Both the position numbers and the translations under genes were made by a program. Shown here one piece after another: positions 1 through 7,376 of a stretch of 34,071 bases of DNA. Location: positions 1 to 34,071 of the forward strand of contig DHSB01000099.1 in assembly GCA_002408385.1 (NCBI GenBank), read 5' to 3'. Within the stretch, counting starts at the first letter, position 1, and every line of letters begins with the position of its first letter. The stretch comes from Myxococcales bacterium UBA5297 (GTDB lineage: Bacteria; Myxococcota; Myxococcia; Myxococcales; UBA5297). The notes below the pieces were generated by a model, which did no database searches, was not told the DNA's origin, and saw nothing but the letters and a program-made list of their open reading frames with translations.

Positions 1-74
1 AGCGACCGGTGGGATGAAGCGATGGACATCACCCTTCACACCGCGCCAGTCGGCCTCCGGGTATTGCGGGCCGC

Positions 75-275
75 ATGATCAGGATGGCATCCACTCCCGA
101 CGCGCCTTTGCTTGTTCCCCATGCCACCGTCTTGCCGCACTTCGAGCAGCTAACCGTTCCTCTTGCCGAGGCGGCAGCAACTCTCAGATGCGAAATGGAA
201 GTCCTGCGAAACACCCGCGACCTCCTCCTCCCCCGCCTCCTTTCCGGCCAACTCTCCCTGGAGAAAGCCGCATGA
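75..275 (+). pseudogene. hsdS: C-terminal remnant of type I restriction specificity subunit HsdS
   Basis: The 66-residue reading frame ends in the helix typical of the C-terminus of HsdS, the subunit that gives a type I restriction-modification complex its DNA target. The visible signature is the run L-R-N-T-R-D-L-L-L-P-R-L-L-S-G near residues 45-59, preceded by a P-H-F-E-Q-L segment as in the last conserved region of HsdS. The same frame has a stop at 15-17, so an intact HsdS cannot read through from the left. A different frame, open from base 1, stops at 76-78 and overlaps the ATG at 75 by four bases. The gene is therefore truncated, split or frameshifted here. Its stop overlaps the hsdR start (ATGA at 272-275), the usual translational coupling. 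The identification as HsdS is fairly firm; whether a functional HsdS exists upstream cannot be seen. Confidence 0.65.
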
Positions 276-3200
276 CCTCGCACCCGTACACCGAGAAGGC
301 GCTGGTCGAGCAATCGGCAGAGGAGATCCTCTCCGCACTCGGTTGGACCACGGTGTCGGCAGGCGAGGAATCCTTTGGTGCGGCCGGGACCCTCGGCCGC
401 GAGACCACGCGCGACGTCGTGCTCGTCCCTCGGCTGCGCATGGCTCTCACCAAGCTCAACCCGAGCGCCCCGTCCTCGGCGATCGACCTCGCGGTCGACG
501 AGCTTCTCCGCGACCGGACGGCGATGGACCTCACGGCGGCCAATCGCGAGATCCATCGGCTCATCACCGAAGCCGTGAAGGTCACCTTCAAGAACCCGCA
601 GACCGGCAAGGACGAGCCGGTCGCGCTCCGCGTCGTCGACTGGGAGTCGCCCGAGAACAACGACTTCCTCGCCGTCCGCCAGCTCACGCTCAAGGGACCG
701 CTCTACAACTGCATCCCCGACGTCGTGCTCTTCGTGAACGGCCTGCCCTGGGTCGTCATCGAGCTGAAGCGGCCCGGCATCGGCGTGCGCCAGGCTTTCG
801 ACGAGAACCTCACCAGCTACAAGCACCCGCAGAACGGCGTCCCGCGACTCTTCGCCTACAACGCGCTGCTCATCGCCTCGAACGGCACCGACAGCAAGGT
901 CGGCTCGCTCACGGCGGACTGGGGCCGCTTCTTCGACTGGAAGCGCATCGAGCGCGAGGACGAGCCGCGCAAGGTCTCGCTCGAGGTGCTGCTGCGCGGC
1001 ACCTGCGACAAACGCCGGCTCCTCGACCTGGTGCAGAGCTTCACCCTCTTCTCCGAGCACAAGACCGGGCTCGCGAAGATCATCGGGCAGAACCACCAGT
1101 TCCTCGGCGTCAACAACGCCATCGACGCCACGCTCAAGGCGCGCGACGAGGGCCACGGCCGCGCCGGCGTCTTCTGGCAGACCCAGGGCTCGGGCAAGAG
1201 CTTCTCGATGGTCTTCTACGCCCAGAAGATCCTGCGCTCGATCCCGGGCAACTGGACCTTCGTGGTCGTCACCGACCGCGTCGAGCTCGACCTCCAGATC
1301 GCCAAGACCTTCGCGGCCTGCGGCGCGGTCGACGACGCGAAGAAGTGCCACGCGACCAGCGGCGCGCACCTGCGGCAGCTCCTCGGCGAGAACCACCGCT
1401 ACGTCTTCACGCTCATTCACAAGTTCCAGACCGCCGACGTCCTCTGCGACCGGCGCGACGTCATCGTCATCGTCGACGAGGCGCACCGCACGCAGTACGA
1501 CCAGCTCGCGATGAACATGCGCGCCGCGTTGCCGAACGCGCTCTTCGTCGCCTTCACCGGCACCCCGCTCATCGCCGGCGAGGAGCGCACCCGCGAGGTC
1601 TTCGGCGACTACGTCTCGATCTACGACTTCCAGCAGTCGGTCGAGGACAACGCGACGGTCCCTCTCTACTACGAGAACCGCACGCCCGAGCTGCGGCTCA
1701 CCAACCCCAACCTCAACGAGGACCTCTACGAGGTCATCGACGAGGCCGCCCTCGACGACGAGGGCGAGGCGCGGCTGCAGAAGCTGCTCGGGAAGCAGTA
1801 CCACCTGATCACGCGTGACGACCGGCTCGACACCATCGCCGGCGACATCGTCGAGCACTTCCTGGGGCGCGGGTTCCAGGGCAAGGCGATGGTCGTCTCC
1901 ATCGACAAGGCGACCGCGGTGCGCACCTACGAGAAGGTGCGCCGCGAGTGGGAGGCGGAGAAGAAGCGGGTGCGCGCCGAGCTGGCCCGCTACGACAAGG
2001 ACGACGGCGAGGACTACGGCCTGCGCCAGCGGCTGAAGCGGCTCGAGTACGTGGACATGGCGGTGGTCGTCTCGCCGGGCCAGAACGAGATCGAGGAGAT
2101 GCACAAGCTCGGCATCGACATGGTGCCGCACCGCAAGCGGATGGCCGAGTCGCAGCCGCCGCTCGACGAGCGCTTCAAGGACCCGGAGGACCCGCTCTCC
2201 ATCGTCTTCGTCTGCGCGATGTGGCTGACCGGCTTCGACGCGCCGAGCGTGAGCACGGTCTATCTCGACAAGCCGATGCGCAACCACACGCTGATGCAGA
2301 CCATCGCGCGCGCCAACCGCGTCTACCCGGGCAAGCACAGCGGCGTGATCGTGGACTACGCCAACGTCTTCGCGTCGCTCGAGAAGGCGCTGGCGCTCTA
2401 TGGCGCGGCGAGCGGCGGGCGCACGCCGGTGCGCGACAAGGCGGCGCTGGTCGGCGAGCTGCGGGCGACGCTCGCCGCGCTCGACGCGTTCTGCAAGGGC
2501 CAGGGCGTGAAGCTCGCGGGCATCGAGAAGAGCAAGACCGCGCTCGAGCGGCTGACGCGGGTGGCCGAAGCGGCGAACGTGCTGCTGTCGCCCGACGAGC
2601 GGCGCAAGGCGTTCCTCGCGCAGGCGCGGCTGAGCGAGCGGCTCTACAAGGCGGTCAAGCCGCACAAGAGCGCCTCGGAGTTCGCGGTGCGCATGGCGAC
2701 CGTGACCGCGCTCGCCGAGAGGATTCGGGCCGAGACCGCGCCCGAGAAGCAGGACATCGCCGACGTGCTGCAGCGCATCGGGCAGGTGCTCGACCGCTCC
2801 ATCGAAGGCGCGGGGATAGCGAGCGAGGGCCCGCCGCCCATCGACCTGTCGCGCATCGACTTCAAGGCGTTGGCCGAGCGGTTCAAGGAGTCGGAGACGA
2901 AGAACCTCGACCTGGAGCGGCTCAAGGCGGCGATCCGCGCGCAGCTCGAGCGGCTGATAGCGGTGAACGAGACGCGGGTCGACTTCCGGGAGCGGTTCGA
3001 GAGCCTCATCGAGGCCTACAACGCGGGCAGCCGGCAGATAGAGCAGCTCTTCCTCGACCTGTTGGAGCTGGCGCAGTCGCTGACCGAGGAGGAGACGCGG
3101 CACGCCCGGGAGCGGCTCACCGAGGAGGAGCTGGTGGTCTTCGACCTGCTCACGAGGCCGGGGCCGGAGCTGACGACCGAGGAGCGCGACGAGGTGAAGA

Positions 3201-3406
3201 AGGTCGCGCGCAGGTTGCTGAAGAAGCTGCGGTCAGTCTTGACGGTCGATTGGCGCAAGACGGCGATGGCTCGGGCGCGGGTGCAGGACGCGATCGAAGA
3301 GGCGCTCGATGAGGGGCTGCCGCGGGCTTACTCGCCGGAGGTGTTTAAGGCGAAGGCTGGGGCGGTGTTCCAGCATGTTTACGAGCATTTGCGGTGGGTG
3401 GCGTGA
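272..3406 (+). CDS. hsdR: Type I restriction enzyme endonuclease/translocase subunit HsdR
   Basis: HsdR is the ATP-dependent DNA translocase and nuclease of type I restriction complexes. The 1044-residue product has the family's usual length and domain order. The N-terminal PD-(D/E)xK nuclease shows D150 in P-D-V-V-L and E164/K166 in V-V-I-E-L-K-R-P. Walker A is T-Q-G-S-G-K-S at about 304-310, motif II is D-E-A-H at 402-405, and motif III is F-T-G-T-P at 428-432. The second RecA lobe carries L-T-G-F-D-A-P near 651-657 and Q-T-I-A-R-A-N-R just after. A helical C-terminal domain follows. The frame stays open for 86 codons upstream, but the ATG at 272 begins the family-like sequence M-T-S-H-P-Y-T-E-K and overlaps the hsdS stop, so I chose it. 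hsdM must lie to the left, outside the window. Its last 303 bases are repeated downstream at 4374-4675. Confidence 0.95.
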   Translation: MTSHPYTEKALVEQSAEEILSALGWTTVSAGEESFGAAGTLGRETTRDVVLVPRLRMALTKLNPSAPSSAIDLAVDELLRDRTAMDLTAANREIHRLITEAVKVTFKNPQTGKDEPVALRVVDWESPENNDFLAVRQLTLKGPLYNCIPDVVLFVNGLPWVVIELKRPGIGVRQAFDENLTSYKHPQNGVPRLFAYNALLIASNGTDSKVGSLTADWGRFFDWKRIEREDEPRKVSLEVLLRGTCDKRRLLDLVQSFTLFSEHKTGLAKIIGQNHQFLGVNNAIDATLKARDEGHGRAGVFWQTQGSGKSFSMVFYAQKILRSIPGNWTFVVVTDRVELDLQIAKTFAACGAVDDAKKCHATSGAHLRQLLGENHRYVFTLIHKFQTADVLCDRRDVIVIVDEAHRTQYDQLAMNMRAALPNALFVAFTGTPLIAGEERTREVFGDYVSIYDFQQSVEDNATVPLYYENRTPELRLTNPNLNEDLYEVIDEAALDDEGEARLQKLLGKQYHLITRDDRLDTIAGDIVEHFLGRGFQGKAMVVSIDKATAVRTYEKVRREWEAEKKRVRAELARYDKDDGEDYGLRQRLKRLEYVDMAVVVSPGQNEIEEMHKLGIDMVPHRKRMAESQPPLDERFKDPEDPLSIVFVCAMWLTGFDAPSVSTVYLDKPMRNHTLMQTIARANRVYPGKHSGVIVDYANVFASLEKALALYGAASGGRTPVRDKAALVGELRATLAALDAFCKGQGVKLAGIEKSKTALERLTRVAEAANVLLSPDERRKAFLAQARLSERLYKAVKPHKSASEFAVRMATVTALAERIRAETAPEKQDIADVLQRIGQVLDRSIEGAGIASEGPPPIDLSRIDFKALAERFKESETKNLDLERLKAAIRAQLERLIAVNETRVDFRERFESLIEAYNAGSRQIEQLFLDLLELAQSLTEEETRHARERLTEEELVVFDLLTRPGPELTTEERDEVKKVARRLLKKLRSVLTVDWRKTAMARARVQDAIEEALDEGLPRAYSPEVFKAKAGAVFQHVYEHLRWVA
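3104..3406 (+). repeat. Direct repeat copy 1: 3' end of hsdR
   Basis: This 303-bp segment, the functional hsdR C-terminus, recurs in direct orientation at 4374-4675 with roughly 18 differences by eye. Similarity starts abruptly at GCCCG(G/A)GAGCGG on the left. On the right it fades some 30 bp past the stop codon. The repeat unit including the sequence between the copies is about 1.27 kb. Confidence 0.9.
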
Positions 3407-3500
3407 GGCGGGGAGGCCGCGTCCGTGACGGCTGATAGCGTGCGACATATCCGGCTATTCGGGTGCAGGCATCACAACGGACAAAGTAGGGAGAGAGGAC

Positions 3501-4298
3501 ATGGGGCTCGAAGGAAATCGGCGTCATCCGCTTCTTGCCGCAGCGGGCATTCTAATTGCGCTCTTGACGATTCTTCCGAATTCGGCGCTCGGCCAAGTTG
3601 TCTGTCCAGCAGGCCTGGTCACCCCTGATCAGGTGCATTGCTGCTGGCCTGGGCAGTGGTGGTCTTCGGCCAACAAGAGTTGTGCCGGGGAACCTGAGTG
3701 CCCGGCCGGATATCGGGTAATAGGAAACAACTGTGTTGTGTCAGCGGCTGGTCCTCACCTCGAGCAGTTGCCCGATCAAGCCGCTCCCGTCGTCGTGAGA
3801 TTCTTAGACGAGGCTGGACGCTCCTATTTCGTGGCCGACCCGATGTCGGGCCAGTCCTGCACTGCTCCGTGCGCGCTCACTCTGCCAGCAGGGCCGCACA
3901 GACTGAGGATTACCTACGGTAAGCGGTCGTTCACCCAGAAGCTTCATGTCTACCCTGACCGGCTGTCTGATCCGTTTGACCTGCGCACGCCGCGGCGGGG
4001 GATGAAGGCAATGGGCGTCGCGGGCTTGATCGTAGGGCCCATCTTCATAGGTGGTACGACCCTTCTCACCGTCATGGTCGCTGGTACCGACGAGTTCTCA
4101 CCGGAAATGATGGTCGCGGGATACGCGGTCGGAGCGGTCGCATTAGCGGCTGGGTGCTTCGGGATGGCGTTTAGGGGGCAGGAACGCTTGGTGCCAATGC
4201 GAGGACAACGAGGTCGCCTGGCTCTACCCGATTCGTTGGAGATAGGGTTTTCGCCGATGCGGCGCGGTGCAGTCGCGGCGGCCAGTTTCCGGTTCTGA
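3501..4298 (+). CDS. Hypothetical secreted Cys-rich protein with PEGA-like region and two membrane helices
   Basis: I do not recognise a named family for this 265-residue protein. A signal peptide covers residues 1-31 (hydrophobic core about 10-25, likely cut after A-L-G). A Cys-rich stretch at 35-78 follows, with the C-C-W-P-G and C-P-A-G-Y-R patterns seen in many myxobacterial envelope proteins. Residues about 96-151 resemble a PEGA-type beta domain (L-T-L-P-A-G-P-H-R-L-R-I). Two hydrophobic helices lie at about 171-194 and 203-224, and the protein ends in phenylalanine. The ATG at 3501 has a purine-rich ribosome site (GGAGAGAGG) a few bases upstream. Base composition is visibly less GC-rich than hsdR, and the gene sits exactly between the two hsdR tail copies, so it was probably brought in by the event that made the duplication. 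An envelope location is inferred; no activity can be assigned. Confidence 0.75.
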   Translation: MGLEGNRRHPLLAAAGILIALLTILPNSALGQVVCPAGLVTPDQVHCCWPGQWWSSANKSCAGEPECPAGYRVIGNNCVVSAAGPHLEQLPDQAAPVVVRFLDEAGRSYFVADPMSGQSCTAPCALTLPAGPHRLRITYGKRSFTQKLHVYPDRLSDPFDLRTPRRGMKAMGVAGLIVGPIFIGGTTLLTVMVAGTDEFSPEMMVAGYAVGAVALAAGCFGMAFRGQERLVPMRGQRGRLALPDSLEIGFSPMRRGAVAAASFRF

Positions 4299-4373
4299 CC
4301 GTATGGTGCTGGGTTCTTGGGCCAAACATGAAGCCCCTCGCTTGGTGGCCGACCTGAAAGTGACAGCGGCGGC
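4299..4373. other. Short spacer up to the left edge of hsdR tail copy 2
   Basis: No gene or clear terminator is visible. The sequence is unrelated to the DNA preceding the first tail copy at 3104, so the left edge of the duplication falls at about 4373. Confidence 0.6.
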
Positions 4374-4675
4374 GCCCGAGAGCGGCTCACCGAGGAGGAG
4401 CTGGTGGTCTTCGACCTGCTTACGAGGCCGAGGCCGGAGCTGACGACCGTGGAGCGCGACGAGGTGAAGAAAGTCGCGCGCAGGTTGCTGAAGAAGCTGC
4501 GGTCAGTGCTGACGGCGGATTGGCGCAAGACGGCGATGGCGCGGGCGCGGGTGCAGGATGCGATCGAAGAGGCGCTCGATGAGCGCCTGCCGCGGGCTTA
4601 CTCGCCGGAGGTGTCAAGGCGAAGGCTGGGGCGGTGTTCCAGCATGTTTGTGAGCATTTGCGGTGGGCGGCGTGA
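4374..4675 (+). pseudogene. Duplicated, frameshifted hsdR 3' end (copy 2)
   Basis: This is a second copy of the final hundred codons of hsdR, lacking the rest of the gene. About 94% of bases match copy 1 by eye. Codons run in frame through the E-E-E-L-V-V-F-D-L-L segment, the K-V-A-R-R-L-L-K-K-L helix and D-W-R-K-T-A-M-A-R-A. At 4611-4616, GTGTTTAAGG of copy 1 has become GTGTCAAGG, losing one base, so the last 20 or so codons are out of frame and run on to 4718. Several changes alter amino acids (for example E to V, G to R, Y to C), as expected for a non-selected or separately derived allele. It is not a functional gene. It may be the displaced original tail after insertion of 3501-4298, or a piece of another hsdR allele. 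Confidence 0.88.
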
Positions 4676-4842
4676 GGCACGAGGGCGGCCGCGCGAACGG
4701 CGTGCGTGCATGAGGTGACAGCGTCGCCGCATGGCCGAGCGGTTGTATGAACGCCGACCAGGCAAAGCGTCGTCGTCGGCGAGTCCTGACCGTCGCCACC
4801 AGATTCACGTGGGAGCCTTGCTAGGGGTGCGTTCTCTCACTT
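4676..4842. other. Gene-free stretch before the HTH/ImmA gene
   Basis: No coding frame is convincing here. The first 25-30 bases still resemble the DNA after the hsdR stop. Bases 4732-4755 look like the D-arm region of a serine or leucine tRNA, but no matching acceptor stem or T-arm can be built, so no tRNA is called. Confidence 0.5.
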
Positions 4843-4867
4843 GTTCGGGGGTTGTCGACAGCCGAAC
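4843..4867. promoter_or_regulatory. Possible operator: interrupted palindrome upstream of HTH gene
   Basis: GTTCGG at 4843-4848 and CCGAAC at 4862-4867 are inverted arms around a central perfect palindrome TGTCGACA (4853-4860), ending 21 bases before the ATG at 4889. The arms are not placed symmetrically about the centre, so this could be either a binding site or a hairpin. The position suits autoregulation by the XRE-type domain encoded immediately downstream. Confidence 0.35.
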
Positions 4868-4888
4868 GAGCGAGATGCTTGAGGTACG

Positions 4889-6289
4889 ATGACCGCGATG
4901 AAGACCTTCGCTGCCAGCCTCTCAGAGGCGCGTGCGGCCGCCGGGCTGTCGCTCGAGCAGCTCGCAGAGGCCTCGAACCTCGAGGTAGCGACGCTCAGAG
5001 CGCTCGAAGCCGGCGAGGAGCAGCCCAACTCCGAGCAACTGGACCGAATCTCGCTCATGTTCGGCGTTCGGCCTCTCGACTTTGTTACGGGGAGCGCCGC
5101 AAAGGGCCCTGCCACCCTGCTTCTCAAGTCTTCGGCCAACGCTGGGAAGGCGAGCCTGGAGAGGCTGCTTTCACTCAATTGGGGCCAGGGCATCGGGGAG
5201 TTTTTCCGCGTCGCCCGCGATCTCCGCGACCTGAACGAAACACTCGGATGCCCGCGCAAGGAGTTGCCTGCCGATCTCGCCGCACACCTAGCAGACAAGC
5301 AGCTGAACGAGGGTGAACGACTCGCCGACGCAGTGCGCGAGAGGTTGGGCCTGGGCGACAAGAAGATCGACTCGATGCGCGATCTTCTGGAGGGCCTCGG
5401 AGTTGCGGTCGTCTGGACTGATCCCGAGGAGTTCGCCAAGGCGGTGGATGGTTCGTCGACGGTCGATCCGATGCCAACCGTCCTCGTCAATCTGGTCGGC
5501 GGGCATGATCAGTTCTGGCGCAACCGCATGACGATGGCACACGAGCTCTGCCACATCCTGTTCGACCTGAAGCAGGGTGGCGCCGAGGCCATGGTGAGCC
5601 CCGACGTCGGGCTGAATGAGCAGGGCCGCAGGGGCGCTCGGTGGAACCTCTTCGAAGGCTTTGAGGACATCGAGAGCCGTGCAGATGCATTTGCGGCGTG
5701 CTTTCTCGCGCCGCGACGCGGCGTGCAAAGGGCGGTTGCCGGCATCCCGCCCGCGAGCGAGCAGGCAATTCGCCGCGTCGGCAAGAAGTATGGCGTGGGG
5801 CGTACGGTCGCCATCAATCGGCTTTGCGATGTCTTTCGCCTGGGCTTTGCCGAGCGCAGCAGTCTGGCTTCGAGAAGGCCGTGGTGGCCAGCCGAGGGAT
5901 TCGAAAGAGACTGCGCCGAAGAGGACGAAATCGGCCTGCGAAGGGGCACGCTTCGTCGAAAGGCGCTCCAGGCGTATTGCGAAGGCGCGATCGACGCGGT
6001 CGAGGTCAGAGAGCTCCTGCGCGTTGCGCTGACCGAAGAGCTGGACGAGCCTTCTGTTCCCAAATCGCGACGGGCGCCGGTGGTCTCGGTCGAGGACTCG
6101 CTCAGAAGGCACGCCCAGCGCTTTCTTGCACGAGAAGGCTTACGCAACTATTTCCCGTCCAAGGTCGTCGCCGTGGACGAGGAGTGGATCATTGATGTCA
6201 TCCGGGCGGACGAGCCCTCGCGTGTCAGGCTGACGCTTCGTATGTCGCCGGGCGGAGAGGTGCTCGACGTCTCGAGGCGTCGTGGCTGA
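4889..6289 (+). CDS. XRE-type HTH protein with ImmA/IrrE metallopeptidase domain
   Basis: The 466-residue protein combines a DNA-binding domain and a zinc peptidase domain, an architecture known from phage immunity regulators (ImmA), the Deinococcus IrrE/PprI family and Xre-COG2856 toxin-antitoxin-like modules. Residues about 5-62 form an XRE helix-turn-helix (G-L-S-L-E-Q-L-A-E-A-S-N...L-R-A-L-E-A-G-E). A helical linker spans about 65-150. The peptidase follows, with H-E-L-C-H at 218-222 and a third likely zinc ligand E262 in I-E-S-R-A-D-A-F-A-A. Residues about 300-466 form a charged C-terminal domain I do not recognise. The ATG at 4889 follows a GAGG; ATG 4898 is an alternative three codons later. 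The stop lies inside the next gene, so the two are co-translated. Inferred role: a protease-regulated repressor that cleaves itself or a partner on a stress or invasion signal. Confidence 0.85.
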   Translation: MTAMKTFAASLSEARAAAGLSLEQLAEASNLEVATLRALEAGEEQPNSEQLDRISLMFGVRPLDFVTGSAAKGPATLLLKSSANAGKASLERLLSLNWGQGIGEFFRVARDLRDLNETLGCPRKELPADLAAHLADKQLNEGERLADAVRERLGLGDKKIDSMRDLLEGLGVAVVWTDPEEFAKAVDGSSTVDPMPTVLVNLVGGHDQFWRNRMTMAHELCHILFDLKQGGAEAMVSPDVGLNEQGRRGARWNLFEGFEDIESRADAFAACFLAPRRGVQRAVAGIPPASEQAIRRVGKKYGVGRTVAINRLCDVFRLGFAERSSLASRRPWWPAEGFERDCAEEDEIGLRRGTLRRKALQAYCEGAIDAVEVRELLRVALTEELDEPSVPKSRRAPVVSVEDSLRRHAQRFLAREGLRNYFPSKVVAVDEEWIIDVIRADEPSRVRLTLRMSPGGEVLDVSRRRG

Positions 6290-6770
6290 CGCCGATTTTC
6301 ATGTCGAGCAGACATGGCCCAACTCCTGTGTCGCGGCGTGCATGTGCATGGTTCGCGCGCGGCAGGGCGAGAGCTTTGACGAGGCCCAATTCCACGATGG
6401 GGCGGGCCCGGCCGGCCAGCCCATCGAGCTCGCGGCTGCTCTCCTCCAGAGCCGGACCGAGGTGTGGAATTCAGAAGAGCTGGAGACGCTGAAGGTGCGC
6501 CTAGCCACGGGGCATTGGGCGATCGTCACCCTCTTCGGCCCCCGCTACATGTCGAGGCTCGCCAATCCGCCACCATCGAAGCACGGCGCTTTGTGTACGC
6601 CGGGTGATTTCCCGGCTCCTCTCCATGCAGTGGTGGCCGTCTCGGCGAATAGGCGAGGCATCGCTCTGCTTGACCCCTTCTTCGCGAAGGCGGCTCAACC
6701 GGTCGTGCTTTCGAATGAGGGTTTTCTGTTCGCGTGGACTGGCCAAGTGGTCTTCGCGCAGGTGCCCTGA
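6282..6770 (+). CDS. C39/papain-like cysteine peptidase domain protein, partner of the ImmA/IrrE gene
   Basis: The 162-residue protein is almost entirely a papain-fold cysteine peptidase-like domain of the C39 type. Near the start, V-E-Q-T-W-P-N-S-C-V-A-A-C gives the oxyanion Gln (Q10) and catalytic Cys (C16). P-L-H-A-V-V-A-V supplies the His (H115), and L-L-D-P-F-F the Asp (D131). No signal peptide or membrane segment is visible, so it probably acts in the cytoplasm, unlike the C39 domains of bacteriocin exporters. It starts at GTG 6282 and overlaps the upstream stop by eight bases, so expression is coupled to the HTH/metallopeptidase protein. The overlap suggests a fixed stoichiometric pair, for instance an effector and its controller. 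Catalytic residues appear intact, but substrate and role are unknown. Confidence 0.75.
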   Translation: MADADFHVEQTWPNSCVAACMCMVRARQGESFDEAQFHDGAGPAGQPIELAAALLQSRTEVWNSEELETLKVRLATGHWAIVTLFGPRYMSRLANPPPSKHGALCTPGDFPAPLHAVVAVSANRRGIALLDPFFAKAAQPVVLSNEGFLFAWTGQVVFAQVP

Positions 6771-6785
6771 TTGCTCGATTGCTCG

Positions 6786-6993
6786 GAGCACCAGAGTTCG
6801 TTCCGCGTGAACAGCCCGAATCCGCAAGAGTGGCCGGATTCACGGACCGAGTTGCCGGAGGTCTTCGTCCAAATCGGGCCTGGGCGGCGAATCGGCGAAT
6901 CCCTCGACTCCGAGGCTCCCGCTGGTCGCCTCTACGCTCGGGATGAGCGGAGTTCGCCCACAAGTTGCTTAGGCGGGACGAACTCAGGAGCAC
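6786..6993. repeat. Short element bounded by imperfect 21-bp inverted repeats (MITE-like)
   Basis: Bases 6786-6806 and the reverse complement of 6973-6993 match at 17 of 21 positions, with the core GAGTTCGT(T/C)CCGC. They enclose about 165 bp with no coding sequence. One end of the same core recurs at 25054-25069 and another at 31184-31205. No target duplication could be made out. A small non-autonomous mobile element is the simplest reading, but a plain intergenic repeat is also possible. Confidence 0.45.
6902..6950 (+). repeat. 49-bp dispersed intergenic repeat, copy 1
   Basis: This segment, beginning CCTCGACTCCGAGGCTCCCG, is repeated at 24965-25013 with only two mismatches. It lies inside the inverted-repeat element, and at both sites the inverted-repeat core follows within about 50 bp. 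Confidence 0.8.
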
Positions 6994-7015
6994 TAGGTAC
7001 GCGGCCTTCAAAGGC

Positions 7016-7103
7016 TGGCTGCCCGGCATCCGGCCGCCACGCTGGGTGCTCGAGGTCGTATTCGAGGACCGGCTCAAGAACTACGACCCCGCCCCGGCGA
7101 AGT
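7016..7103 (+). pseudogene. Fragment of a Uma2-family gene
   Basis: These 88 bases match 8099-8186 of the intact Uma2 gene at 81 positions by eye and translate to the same G-I-R-P-P-R-W-(V/A)-L-E-V-V-F-E-D core. The frame has no recognisable Uma2 sequence on either side, so this is a decayed copy. It begins 23 bp after the right end of the inverted-repeat element. Confidence 0.75.
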
Positions 7104-7376
7104 GTCCGGCACGCTGGGCGCTCATTGCCGATGCCGAGGCCACGCTGCACACGGCGGCTCGAGCTCAGGCCGGTCGCCCGCTGCTACGAGACGCCATGCC
7201 ATGGTCCGCGGCACGTGCGGGAGAGAGAGAATTCTCATCAAGCCTGGCGCTGCGCTGCTGGTGAGGAGAGCGAGGGTCGAAATGACGGCCGAGCGGGCGC
7301 CTCCGAAAGCGCGGCAGCCGTCTCGAGTTCCAAGCCCGTGCCTATGCTGAAGTACAGGGTGGAGCCGTAGGCGCCC
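7104..7376. other. Gene-free, degenerate stretch
   Basis: No frame reads like a protein for long. On the minus strand about 20 codons ending near 7379 (G-A-Y-G-S-T-L-Y-F-S-I) have plausible codon use but run into a stop soon after, so they may be another gene fragment. Nothing further could be supported. Confidence 0.4.

Noticed and set aside
29..3103. A 1024-codon minus-strand open frame opposite hsdR
   Set aside because: Composition is dominated by Leu/Arg/Glu/His/Val from reverse-complemented hsdR codons; hsdR motifs are intact on the plus strand.
4732..4755. Sequence resembling a tRNA-Ser/Leu D-arm, with a CCA-like end near 4801
   Set aside because: No acceptor stem pairs with the 3' segment, there is no T-arm consensus, and the anticodon arm does not fold. 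It could be chance or a remnant attachment site.
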